Below are positions 35,583-44,506 of a DNA stretch of 64,000 bases, piece after piece; within the stretch, counting starts at the first letter, position 1; each line of letters opens with the position of its first letter. The translations under genes were made by a program, and so were the position numbers. Under the pieces are notes generated by a model. It saw nothing but the letters and a program-made list of their open reading frames with translations. It did no database searches and was not told where the DNA came from. The stretch is taken from positions 101,919 through 165,918 of the forward strand of contig QEUM01000007.1 in the NCBI GenBank assembly GCA_003577165.1, given 5' to 3'. Source of the DNA: Armatimonadota bacterium. GTDB taxonomy: Bacteria; Armatimonadota; Fimbriimonadia; Fimbriimonadales; ATM1.

Positions 35583-36185
35583 ATGCTGGAGACCGTTGCG
35601 GCTTCGCGCGACGAGGCGGGCGCGCCGCGCGAGTGGCGGCTTCTCTTGGCATGCCGACGAATCCTCGTCGTCGGATCCACATGCGCCGGAAAGACGACGA
35701 CGTGCCGGAAGATCTCCGAATCGCTGAAACTGAACTACACGGACCTCGACGATTTGTGGTGGCTTCCGAAGTGGCAGCCGAGGCCCATCGAGGAGTTTCT
35801 TGCGAAAGTGAAAGCGACGGTGACGCGCGATTATTGGGTGATCGGTGGGAACTACACGAGTTCGCAGAAGTTGACGTGGAGCCGGTGCGACGCGGTTGTT
35901 TGGCTCGACATGCCGCTTCCTTTGGTGCTGTACCGAGTTCTCAAGAGGAGCGCGACGCGATTTGTGACGCGCGAGAAGTTCTGCAACGGTAACGTCGAGC
36001 GGCCGCTCGCGCTGCTGAATCCGCGCAAGTCGCTGATCGTCTGGGCGCTCACGACTCATAAGAGGCGGAGCCGATGGTTCGAGGCGCAGTTCGCGAACCC
36101 GCAGGGGAGGCTGATGATTCGGCTGCGCGGGCCGAGGGAAGCGAAGAGGTTTCTCGCCTACCTGAGGGCAGTCCACTTGAAATGA
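35583..36185 (+). CDS. P-loop kinase of the FlaR (topology modulation) / adenylate kinase-like type
   Basis: 200 residues. Walker A GSTCAGKTTT at about 31-40, then the family pattern LNYTDLDDLWWLPKWQPRPI, DYWVIGGNYTSSQKL, CDAVVWLDMPLPLVLYRVLK. This matches small P-loop proteins annotated as DNA topology modulation protein FlaR and related nucleotide-kinase-like ATPases. Actual substrate unknown. The first 25 residues are not typical; a later start is possible but no other ATG precedes the P-loop. It lies 66 nt after the portal gene. Confidence 0.7.
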   Translation: MLETVAASRDEAGAPREWRLLLACRRILVVGSTCAGKTTTCRKISESLKLNYTDLDDLWWLPKWQPRPIEEFLAKVKATVTRDYWVIGGNYTSSQKLTWSRCDAVVWLDMPLPLVLYRVLKRSATRFVTREKFCNGNVERPLALLNPRKSLIVWALTTHKRRSRWFEAQFANPQGRLMIRLRGPREAKRFLAYLRAVHLK

Positions 36186-36237
36186 GTGCAGGAGGAAGCA
36201 GAATTGGGTTGAGGAAGGTCAAGAGCGAAAAGCCCTG

Positions 36238-37110
36238 TTAACCGGGTTTGGCGCGTGCCATTTCTTCGGCTTGCTTGCGGGCGACCTCAAGGAACTTCTT
36301 CGTGTTGTGACGTTTCGCGAGGACGTCGGGAGCATGTCCACTAAACGCCCTAAGCACCTGGCGTTGGATCTCCATGAGTTCACCTTCTGCTCCGTAGTAC
36401 GGATTGACAGCAAGTGACTCGTACGAGCCTCCTGACTTGAGCGGAATGTCATGCTTGACCCAGGGGTCCCGAATGGATCGATCACTGTTGACGATCTTAC
36501 TGGCGCGATCGTACAGTTCATTCGTCGGGTCCAGAACCAGTTCTAGTATCTCCATCGCGCTTGGGGCCGCCCAAACGATCGCCGCCTGGGATTGTCCGTA
36601 AAGTTCAGCTGCTTCAAAGACGGCGTCGCCGAAGTAGATGTTCTCTTTCACTACGAAATGGCCAAGTGCGAAGGTACCGCGATAGAGAAGTGGTGCAGGG
36701 GTCCCAATCGCCGTTCGTAGCACCGTATTCAGTATCTTGCCCATGTGAAGCAGCCCATAAAGGCTGTCGAGGCTGCTAGCCCCCGGTCTGTATTCTTCGA
36801 CCGATGTGGTGTTGATCTCGAGGCCAATGACAAGCGTGTCTCCGAGGGATGCGCGGTGAAGTTTCAGCTTTGGCTTGAGGTGGCCCGCGACGGACTCTAA
36901 GCTGGCGTCAGGACTGTTGTCGTAGCTATTCTGTTCTTCCTCGATTGCCTTTGCGACGGACTCAAGAGTCGAGAGGACGCCATCGGCATCAGTTTTCACG
37001 GCGGACTTGAAGCCGAGGACATCAATGATGGCGACTACACCACGTTCGGATGCGACTGAGGTCATTGGCACCAATGAAGATTCCAAAATGGAACGCCTGA
37101 ATCTGATCAT
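36238..37110 (-). CDS. Class III nucleotidyl-cyclase-like protein
   Basis: 290 residues from ATG 37110; an internal ATG at 37065 would give MTSVASERGVVAIIDVLGFK and may be the real start. Pattern of the cyclase fold: IDVLGFK (first metal Asp), a strand ending in GDTLVIG (second acidic region), then YRGTFALGHFVVKENIYFGD and AVFEAAELYGQSQAAIVWAA. This RGxxxxG...FGxAxxxAxxLE layout recalls stand-alone class III cyclase-like proteins, some of which are the cyclases of Pycsar antiphage systems. Composition is less GC-rich than neighbours. No membrane effector gene is adjacent. Confidence 0.5.
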   Translation of the reverse strand: MIRFRRSILESSLVPMTSVASERGVVAIIDVLGFKSAVKTDADGVLSTLESVAKAIEEEQNSYDNSPDASLESVAGHLKPKLKLHRASLGDTLVIGLEINTTSVEEYRPGASSLDSLYGLLHMGKILNTVLRTAIGTPAPLLYRGTFALGHFVVKENIYFGDAVFEAAELYGQSQAAIVWAAPSAMEILELVLDPTNELYDRASKIVNSDRSIRDPWVKHDIPLKSGGSYESLAVNPYYGAEGELMEIQRQVLRAFSGHAPDVLAKRHNTKKFLEVARKQAEEMARAKPG

Positions 37111-37204
37111 ACCAGTCGAGACTCCACAGCTGGCTTGTCGAAATCAACGGCGTTGCGGATTGCGCATCGCGCTTCGCGGGTCGGGTATCACCTATCGCCC
37201 TCGC

Positions 37205-37292
<88 letters not shown>

Positions 37293-37431
37293 GTTCCTCT
37301 TTGCGGCCTCCGGCTCATTGGGAGTTTCGGGCGAGCCGGGCGACGCAGTTCTGGCCTGTCGTGTATCGCGGCCAACGCTCGGATCAGGCGGCCCGTTCAT
37401 GGTTTGGCGCTTCTGCCGGTAATCTGCGCGC

Positions 37432-38058
37432 GTGAGCGAGGGGCGGATCGGCGTGGACGAAAGCGGGAAGGGGGACTACTTCGGCCCTCTCGTCGTTGCC
37501 GCGTGCTACGTTGGGCCGGAACACCTCGCGGAACTTGAGGGCGTCAAGGACTCCAAGAAGGTCTCGGATCAGTCCGCTGCGCGACTCGCCGCGCGGATTC
37601 GCAAGGCGTGCCCGCACAAGACCGTCGTCGTCGGCCCGCAGAAGTACAACGAGCTGTACGCGAAGATGAGGAACCTCAACCGCCTGCTCGCGTGGGGTCA
37701 CGCGCGAGCGATCGAGGACGTGTTGGCGCAACATCCGGCGTCGCTGATCGTGAGCGATCAGTTCGCCGATCCGGATGCTGTGAAGCGACGGCTCTTCGAA
37801 CTCGGCCGGAAGGTGAGGCTGGAAAGCCGCGTTCGGGCGGAGGAGGATATCGCAGTTGCGGCGGCCTCCATCCTCGCGCGAGACGAGTTCCTTCGACGGC
37901 TGCGCCGGCTATCGGAGAGTTTCGAAGTCGAACTTCCAAAGGGCGCAGGGCCGCAGGTGATCGTCGCGGGGAAGCGATTCATCGCAAAGCATGGAACCGA
38001 GAGGCTCCCGGAAGTCGCAAAGGTACACTTCAAGACGACGGCTCAGGTTCTCGGCTGA
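37432..38058 (+). CDS. rnhC: Ribonuclease HIII, catalytic domain only
   Basis: 208 residues from a GTG at 37432. The opening IGVDESGKGDYFGPLVVAAC holds the DESGKGD motif that distinguishes RNase HIII from HII (DEAGRG). Also VKDSKKVSDQ, KYNELYAKMRNLNRLLAWGH, LIVSDQFAD and SRVRAEEDIAVAAASILARD with the last acidic ligands. It removes RNA from RNA-DNA hybrids. It lacks the roughly 90-residue N-terminal TBP-like substrate-binding domain of typical RNase HIII (about 300 residues). No in-frame sequence upstream can supply it. Confidence 0.85.
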   Translation: MSEGRIGVDESGKGDYFGPLVVAACYVGPEHLAELEGVKDSKKVSDQSAARLAARIRKACPHKTVVVGPQKYNELYAKMRNLNRLLAWGHARAIEDVLAQHPASLIVSDQFADPDAVKRRLFELGRKVRLESRVRAEEDIAVAAASILARDEFLRRLRRLSESFEVELPKGAGPQVIVAGKRFIAKHGTERLPEVAKVHFKTTAQVLG

Positions 38059-38169
38059 TCGGATGCCGTGGGTCGCTTTCGTTCTTCGTGAGGCCGTTTT
38101 GGCCTCGTGCCAGCCGGCCGCTCGCCTCCAACCGCATGCCGGCCCTCTTCGATGCGCTAAAACGGCCGT

Positions 38170-40377
38170 ATGCTGCTTGCTGCGATGATTGCCGTCGGAA
38201 TGACCTCTCCGAGTGAAGCGACTCTTTCTATCGTTCCCCGGCCGATGCAGGCCGTCACGACAGGCGGAACGCTGCGCATCGAGCGCGGCGCGGTCATCGA
38301 GCGCGATTCTGCGTCCCGTTTTGCTGCGGAGCAACTCGCGGGCTTATTCTCCCATCGGCTCGGCTGGCGCCCGCGAATCGAAGCGAGCGGCGTTCGCGAT
38401 GCAGACATTACGCTCAAGGTCGATGCCTCTGAGTCGAGTCTGGGAGCTGAAGGGTACAGGTTGGAGATCTCTCGCGACGAAGTCGCCATCTCCGCGCCGA
38501 CAGCCGCGGGCGTGTACTACGGCGTCCAAAGCCTGGCGCAACTCTTGCCCGGCAATCGGTCGAGGATTGCGGAACTGCCTTGCGCGCTCATCGTCGACAA
38601 GCCTCGATTCCAGTGGCGAGGAATGCACCTCGACGTGTCGCGTCACTTCTTCACGGTCGAAGAAATCAAGAGATACCTCGACTTCCTCGCCGAGTTGAAG
38701 TTCAACGTGTTCCATTGGCACCTGATCGACGACGGCGGTTGGCGAATGGAAGTGAAGAAGTACCCTCGACTCACGGAGTTGGGGGCATGGCGACTTCAGA
38801 GGGAGGGCGAAGTTTGGAACTACTCGAACATCGAGTTTCACGAGAAGGACAGTGGACTGCCGCTCCACGGAGGCTATTACTCCCAAGATGAGATACGGGA
38901 TGTCGTTCGGTACGCTGCCGATCGCAACATCACCGTGGTTCCTGAGATCGAGATGCCGGGGCACTGTCTTCCGGGCGTCGTTGCTTATCCGGAAGTCGGC
39001 TGCAGCATCGAGAAGCAGCCAGATCGACCGTATCGTGTTCTCGCGTATTGTCCGGGGAAGGAGAGGACTTTCGAGTTTTTGGAGGATGTCCTCGACGAAA
39101 CCATGGCGCTCTTTCCGTCGAAGGTCATTCACATCGGCGGCGACGAGGTGGACAAGTTCTATTGGTCGAAGTGTCCTGACTGCGCCAACCGAATGCGAAC
39201 CGAGGGGCTGAAGACATACGAGGAACTTCAGAGCTACTTCATTCGACGGATCGAAGGGTATTTGAATTCGAAGGGCCGGCACTTGATGGGTTGGGATGAG
39301 ATTCTGGAGGGGGGGCTGGCTCCCAACGCGATGGTGATGTCCTGGCGCGGAATCCAGGGAGGGATCGAGGCCGCGAAGTCGGGTCACACCGTCGTGATGA
39401 GCCCGACGTCCCATTGCTATTTCGACTACGGTTACGAGGGAACCTCGACACGGCACGTGTACGGTTATGAGCCGATTCCGGATGAACTGAACTCCGAGGA
39501 GGCACAACTGGTTCTCGGCGCGCAGGCGAACGTTTGGACGGAGTGGATGCCGAACTTCGACCGAGTGGAGTACATGATCTATCCGCGCATCCTCGCGATG
39601 GCCGAGGTGCTTTGGACTCCGAAGCATCGGCGAGATTGGGACGACTTCGAGCGCCGTCTCGCGGGCTGGTACCCAATCTTCATCGAGAGGAAGATCGACT
39701 TCTACTCGGCCCCGCCCACGGCGGAGGCGAACCTAATCGTCTTCGAGGGCTCCGCGACCGTCAAACTGGCGACCGTGCCGATACCGGGGGTCGAGGTGCG
39801 GTACGCGACCGACGGCAGCCTGCCGACGGCCGAATCAGCGCTGTACAAGGACGGGGTGAAGGTCACCCAGACCTGCGACATCGTGGCCGCGATGTTTCAG
39901 GGCGGGAAGCGAATCGAGCCGGTCGTCAGGGTCCGATGCCTGAAGGGTGTGCCGGTCGTCGCTCAGGTTGTCGGCATACGATTCAAGATGAAACTCGGCG
40001 CATATGACAAATTGCCGGACTTCTCCACTGGAATCACTGAAGAGGGGAACGCGGAGGAGATTACGATCGCGCCGTGGGCGCATCACGAGGCGTTCGCGCT
40101 TCAGTTCATGGGTTTCATCCGCGTGCAGAAGGAGGGGAGGTACCGCTTCACGGTTGGGAGCGATGACGGCAGCCGCCTTCGCATCGCAGGTGCAGACGTC
40201 GTGTTGGCGGATCGGCCGCAGGCTTATACAGAGTCTTCCGGAGATGCCTATCTACTGCCCGGCACGTATCCATTCGAGCTGTCCTATTTCGAGCGGGGGG
40301 GCGCGGAGCGCCTTGAGCTGCGCTACAACGATCCAGACGGAGCGACGGCGAGTTTCGAAAGCCTGATCGTCAAGTAG
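38170..40377 (+). CDS. Secreted beta-N-acetylhexosaminidase (GH20) with PA14 domain
   Basis: 735 residues. Short signal-like N-terminus, GH20 N-terminal domain (IVPRPMQAVTTGGTLRIERG), then the TIM barrel: FQWRGMHLDVSRHFFTVEEI, KFNVFHWHLIDDGGWRMEVK, VVPEIEMPGHCLPGV, and the catalytic Asp-Glu pair in VIHIGGDEVDKF near residue 322. After the barrel (about 530) comes a chitobiase-type beta domain (GVEVRYATDGSLPTAESALY), then a PA14-like module (GFIRVQKEGRYRFTVGSDDG). It would release GlcNAc from chitin oligomers, glycoproteins or peptidoglycan. Confidence 0.9.
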   Translation: MLLAAMIAVGMTSPSEATLSIVPRPMQAVTTGGTLRIERGAVIERDSASRFAAEQLAGLFSHRLGWRPRIEASGVRDADITLKVDASESSLGAEGYRLEISRDEVAISAPTAAGVYYGVQSLAQLLPGNRSRIAELPCALIVDKPRFQWRGMHLDVSRHFFTVEEIKRYLDFLAELKFNVFHWHLIDDGGWRMEVKKYPRLTELGAWRLQREGEVWNYSNIEFHEKDSGLPLHGGYYSQDEIRDVVRYAADRNITVVPEIEMPGHCLPGVVAYPEVGCSIEKQPDRPYRVLAYCPGKERTFEFLEDVLDETMALFPSKVIHIGGDEVDKFYWSKCPDCANRMRTEGLKTYEELQSYFIRRIEGYLNSKGRHLMGWDEILEGGLAPNAMVMSWRGIQGGIEAAKSGHTVVMSPTSHCYFDYGYEGTSTRHVYGYEPIPDELNSEEAQLVLGAQANVWTEWMPNFDRVEYMIYPRILAMAEVLWTPKHRRDWDDFERRLAGWYPIFIERKIDFYSAPPTAEANLIVFEGSATVKLATVPIPGVEVRYATDGSLPTAESALYKDGVKVTQTCDIVAAMFQGGKRIEPVVRVRCLKGVPVVAQVVGIRFKMKLGAYDKLPDFSTGITEEGNAEEITIAPWAHHEAFALQFMGFIRVQKEGRYRFTVGSDDGSRLRIAGADVVLADRPQAYTESSGDAYLLPGTYPFELSYFERGGAERLELRYNDPDGATASFESLIVK

Positions 40378-40380
40378 TCC

Positions 40381-41946
40381 CTATTCGTAGCCTTCTCGAA
40401 CGATAAGCGGAAAGTCGTAGAGATCGAGGAGTTGAACTGCGGTCGCCGAAGGCAAGTTCCGCAGCCGCTCCAGAAGTCTGTCGAGCGTCTCTTTGTCTTC
40501 GACGGCTAGCGTGCCAAGCAGTCGGAACTTGTGTTCGAGAATTCCGGTTAGGTCGGCGGTTTTGTTCCTCGCGTGGCCGGCGGGATACATGACAATTCCG
40601 GTTTCCGCGGCAACGCCACGCGAGTCACGGATTTCGAGAGACGTTGGAATGCCGTCGGGGTACTTCTCGTCGTAGTCCGGGCCGCCGTGTTCGAAGGAGA
40701 TCTTGGCCATGAGGGCCCTTGTGGATGGGTCCTGGATCGCTTCCGGCGAGTAGTCGAAGGGCGAGAGCATGAGAGCCCTCCACAGATCGTCGGTGCTGCC
40801 CGCGGTTGTGAAGGTTTCCGCTGATTCTTGGTACAGTTCGCATGCCTTTCGGAGCATCGTGGCGACGATGTAGACCATCGAGTGGTCGGCTGACTGCCGC
40901 GTTTTGGGGTCTCGCTTGGCGGGATCGCCGATGATTCCGAAGGCCGGCTCGTAGGCGCGGATCAGTATGGACTCGATGTTCGCTCCCCCGCGCTCGAGAA
41001 GCGACGGTTTTGCCGAAATTGCGTCGAGCAATCCCTGAAGGGCGCCGGCGGATTGGTGCTCGTAAAGGCCGAGTTTGAAGTGCATGCCCATGATGGCGAA
41101 GTCGTCTCCGGAATGGCTCAGCACGAGATCGAACGGTGAATCGCCGCTCGTTTTGACGAACTGTCGGAACATGCTTTCCGGGTTTCGGAAGATGTCTTTG
41201 GGCCCGATGAATCCGCGCATCGCGCGCTTCGCGCAGAGCACTGCGGCCTCTGCGCTTATCGCAGCGCTTGCGCCTTTCGAATCGCTTAACTGTTTGCCTG
41301 CTCGGATCGCACGCCAAGGGATGTAGTGCGCGACGAACATGCCGATCGCGTGTTCGATCTGTTCGGGCGTCGCGCCATGCAGCGCGCCGTAAGTCGCTGC
41401 GGACGCTATGGCCCCATGCACGACGTGATCAATCTTGTAACTCTTCAGACTGAAGACTTCGGCGAGCCTGCCGCGGATTTCGTCGAGCAGGATCATCGCC
41501 TGGAGCGCAGCGTGTCCGTCGAGGCCCTTCTCTTGGCAGGCCGCGATCACCACGGGATAGAAGTCGTTGTGTCCGAATTCGCCAGCCGTATGACCGAGCG
41601 CGGGGTTGTATCCGAAGTTCGTGCCGTTCGAGTCCCATTCTCGAACCGCGGACGAGTTTGCGACGACTGCCTTCTCTGACTTCACTCGCGTCTTCGATCC
41701 GAAGACCGTCGCTCCATTCGCGTCTTCGTAGGACAGAGCTTCTGCGCGCAGGAGGGTGGGCGCGTTCGTTTTCAGGGCGAGGGCGGATGCGCCACACAGG
41801 AAGGCGTCGGCATGAAAGAGCGCGGTCCTTCGGACTACTTCGTCGGAGGGCCCCGGGCCCAGGGAGCCGTCGAGGAACCGCACGCTGAACTCGCCCAGCC
41901 CGAGGGCCTGATTGGAGTCTCTCGGCAGGCGGACGGTGTTGGACAT
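40381..41946 (-). CDS. MmgE/PrpD family protein
   Basis: 521 residues. Family features: AVVANSSAVREWDSNGTNFG, HNDFYPVVIAACQEKGLDGH, ALQAMILLDEIRGRLAEVFS, HVVHGAIASAATYGALHGAT, GKQLSDSKGASAAISAEAAV, and CKRAMRGFIGPKDIF-like loop. Characterised members are 2-methylcitrate dehydratase (PrpD) and cis-aconitate decarboxylase. No methylcitrate-cycle genes (prpB, prpC) are adjacent, so the reaction cannot be fixed. Convergent with the GH20 gene, 3 nt apart. Confidence 0.82.
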   Translation of the reverse strand: MSNTVRLPRDSNQALGLGEFSVRFLDGSLGPGPSDEVVRRTALFHADAFLCGASALALKTNAPTLLRAEALSYEDANGATVFGSKTRVKSEKAVVANSSAVREWDSNGTNFGYNPALGHTAGEFGHNDFYPVVIAACQEKGLDGHAALQAMILLDEIRGRLAEVFSLKSYKIDHVVHGAIASAATYGALHGATPEQIEHAIGMFVAHYIPWRAIRAGKQLSDSKGASAAISAEAAVLCAKRAMRGFIGPKDIFRNPESMFRQFVKTSGDSPFDLVLSHSGDDFAIMGMHFKLGLYEHQSAGALQGLLDAISAKPSLLERGGANIESILIRAYEPAFGIIGDPAKRDPKTRQSADHSMVYIVATMLRKACELYQESAETFTTAGSTDDLWRALMLSPFDYSPEAIQDPSTRALMAKISFEHGGPDYDEKYPDGIPTSLEIRDSRGVAAETGIVMYPAGHARNKTADLTGILEHKFRLLGTLAVEDKETLDRLLERLRNLPSATAVQLLDLYDFPLIVREGYE

Positions 41947-42032
41947 GAGGGCGTGAACATACCCCCGCGCGGCGGCAGGAGCGGAGCGCTTCCGGGCGAA
42001 TAGTTACGGGTCAGGAAATCGGAGGCGGAAAG

Positions 42033-43031
42033 ATGTTCGGAACTCGAATCGGGATTTGCATGGGCCTCGCCGCGCTGGTGCTCGGCGGATGCGGCAGTGG
42101 AGGGAGTTCGTCGGCGGGCGGAGGGGAAGAGAAGAAACTGTCGCTCGCGGTGATCCCGAAAGGGACGACGCACGAGTTTTGGAAGGCCGTCCATGCGGGC
42201 GCGAAGAAGGCCGCCGATGAGTTGGGGGTGGACATCATCTGGAAGGGCCCGCAGAAGGAGAACGACCTCGAGCAGCAGATTCAAGTCGTAGAGGACTTCG
42301 TGGCGAAGGGCGTGGATGGGATCGTCCTCGCTCCACTCGATTCAAAGGGCCTCGTCGGCGCGGTGCAGGACGCGGTCAACGGCGGCGTGCCGGTGCTGAT
42401 CTTCGACTCCGATCTTGACGGGGGGGACACGGTCAGTTTCGTCGCGACGGACAACTTCAAGGGCGGGCAGATCGCAGGCGATGCGATGGCGAAGGCACTG
42501 GGTGAGAAGGGCAAGGTCGTCGTGCTCCGCTACGCCGAGGGCTCCGCGTCAACGCATCAGAGAGAAGAGGGCTTCCTCGATGCAATCAAGAAGTTTCCGG
42601 GCATCGAGGTCGTGAGCAGCAACCAATATGCGGGGCCGACGACGGAGACCGCGCAGAAGGCCGGCGAAAATCTGCTTGCGCCGTTTGGAAAGCCCGACGG
42701 CTCGCTTTCGATTGACGGCATCTTTTGCCCCAACGAGTCTTCGACGTTCGGGATGCTGCGCGTTCTGCAGGAAAACGGTTGGGCCGGGAAGGTGCGGTTC
42801 TACGGTTTCGATTCGTCCGACAAACTCATCGAGGGGCTAAAGAGCGGAGAGATTCACGGCCTGGTCCTTCAGAACCCGTTCAACATGGGCTATCTCGCGG
42901 TCAAAACCCTGGTCGCGAAACTGAGGGGAGAGAGCGTTGAGAAGCGAATCGACACGGGAGCGGCGCTTGCGACGAAGGAGAATATGAACGAGAAGGAGAT
43001 CGCGGACCTCCTGTCGCCTCCGCGCGAATGA
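42033..43031 (+). CDS. Sugar-binding lipoprotein of a ribose-type ABC importer
   Basis: 332 residues. Lipoprotein signal (MGLAALVLGGCGSGG), then a periplasmic-binding protein type I fold: SLAVIPKGTTHEFWKAVHAG, DIIWKGPQKENDLEQQIQVV, GVDGIVLAPLDSKGLVGAVQ, VPVLIFDSDL, FVATDNFKGGQIAGDAMAKA. This is the RbsB-like class for pentoses or hexoses; the exact sugar is not predictable. First gene of a three-gene operon; its stop overlaps the ATPase start (ATGA). Confidence 0.88.
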   Translation: MFGTRIGICMGLAALVLGGCGSGGSSSAGGGEEKKLSLAVIPKGTTHEFWKAVHAGAKKAADELGVDIIWKGPQKENDLEQQIQVVEDFVAKGVDGIVLAPLDSKGLVGAVQDAVNGGVPVLIFDSDLDGGDTVSFVATDNFKGGQIAGDAMAKALGEKGKVVVLRYAEGSASTHQREEGFLDAIKKFPGIEVVSSNQYAGPTTETAQKAGENLLAPFGKPDGSLSIDGIFCPNESSTFGMLRVLQENGWAGKVRFYGFDSSDKLIEGLKSGEIHGLVLQNPFNMGYLAVKTLVAKLRGESVEKRIDTGAALATKENMNEKEIADLLSPPRE

Positions 43032-44506
43032 GCCTCCTTCAGGCAACGGACATCTCAAAGCGATTCGGCGCGACGGTCGCGCTCGACGGAGCGAGCCTCG
43101 CCGTCCGCGGGGGGGAGATTCACGGTCTCGTCGGTGAGAACGGATCCGGCAAGAGCACGCTTATGCGCATCCTCGCTGGCGTGCTTCGCGCGGACGGTGG
43201 TCGGATGTCGCTGAACTCCGTGGAGTTCGCGCCAGGCAGTCCGATCGAAGCGCGGCGCGCAGGCATCGCGATGGTTCACCAAGAGTTGGCGCTCTGCCCG
43301 CACTTGTCGGTTGCGGAGAACATCGTTCTGGGATTTGAGCCGGTTCGGGGGGGGCTGCTCGATTGGCGGGAGATCCGGCGAATCTCCTCGGAGAGCCTCG
43401 AGCGGTTCGGATATGACCATCTCGACCTGGATGCTCCGCTCGGGAGCCTTCCGGTCGCAGCGCGTCAGATCGTGGAGATCTGTCGCTCGTTGGCCGCGGG
43501 CTGCGAGTTCATTTTGTTCGACGAGCCCACGAGCAGCCTCGGAGCCTCGGACGTCCAAGAACTGTTCGCTGCGCTGCGCACCCTTCGCTCGGAGGGCGTG
43601 GGCGTGTTGTACGTGTCTCACTTTCTCGATGAGATTTCCGAGATTTGTGATCGTGTTACGGTGCTGCGAGACGGACGTGTGACGGGCGATGGCGATCCGG
43701 AGAGCCTCGGAACGGGCGAGATCGTTCGCATGATGGTCGGGCGCGAGATCGAGGATCTGTACGTTCGCTCGGACCGCCGACCCGGGGAAGTGCTTTTGTC
43801 GGCCGAAGACCTTCGGGGCGCGCGGCTTCCGACGAGCGCGAGCCTCGAGGTGAGGCGTGGAGAGGTACTCGGCATCGCGGGACTCAACGGCGCGGGCAGG
43901 ACGGAGTTCATTCGCGCGCTGTTCGGGCTCGATCCGATTCGGAGCGGTCGAATTCGGGTCGGAAGTTACCTGGGTTGGTCGCCCCCCCGCGACCGTTGGG
44001 AGCAGGGCGTTGGACTGGTTAGCGAAGATCGAAAAGAGGAGGGACTCGCGATCAACTTGACGATCTCAGAGAACATCACTTTGCCGCGAGTGAATCGATT
44101 CTCGCGGTGGGGTTGGCTCTCGAGCGCGCGGCGAAAGGCGGCCGCCGAACGCTGGGTCGCGGATCTCGGCATCAAGTGCGCTAGCACAGAGCAATCGGTG
44201 TCGGAACTGTCCGGCGGGAATCAGCAGAAAGTGGCGATCGCAAGGCTGCTCGATCTCGACGCCGACCTTTTACTGCTGGATGAGCCGACGCGAGGCATTG
44301 ACGTGGCGAGCAAGCGGCTCGTGTACGAGATCATCGATCGCGCCGCGACGGGTGGAAAGGCCGTGGTGATGGTGAGCAGTTACCTGCCGGAACTGCTCGG
44401 CGTTTGCGACAGGATCGCTGTCATGTGCAGGGGCAGGCTCGGCGTGCCGCGAGACGCACGGAGCGCTTCTGAGCATGATCTGATGGAGGAGGCAGTCGGC
44501 GCATGA
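43028..44506 (+). CDS. Sugar ABC transporter ATPase with two nucleotide-binding domains (RbsA-like)
   Basis: 492 residues. NBD1: ISKRFGATVALDGASLAVRG, Walker A GENGSGKST and Walker B FILFDEPTSSL; the ABC signature region is degenerate (LGSLPVAARQIVEICRSLAA), as is usual for RbsA-type NBD1. NBD2: Walker A-like GLNGAGRTEF (degenerate, usual here), signature LSGGNQQKVAIARLL, Walker B LLLLDEPTRGID. Overlaps its neighbours by four bases at both ends (ATGA at 43028 and 44503). Confidence 0.92.
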   Translation: MSLLQATDISKRFGATVALDGASLAVRGGEIHGLVGENGSGKSTLMRILAGVLRADGGRMSLNSVEFAPGSPIEARRAGIAMVHQELALCPHLSVAENIVLGFEPVRGGLLDWREIRRISSESLERFGYDHLDLDAPLGSLPVAARQIVEICRSLAAGCEFILFDEPTSSLGASDVQELFAALRTLRSEGVGVLYVSHFLDEISEICDRVTVLRDGRVTGDGDPESLGTGEIVRMMVGREIEDLYVRSDRRPGEVLLSAEDLRGARLPTSASLEVRRGEVLGIAGLNGAGRTEFIRALFGLDPIRSGRIRVGSYLGWSPPRDRWEQGVGLVSEDRKEEGLAINLTISENITLPRVNRFSRWGWLSSARRKAAAERWVADLGIKCASTEQSVSELSGGNQQKVAIARLLDLDADLLLLDEPTRGIDVASKRLVYEIIDRAATGGKAVVMVSSYLPELLGVCDRIAVMCRGRLGVPRDARSASEHDLMEEAVGA

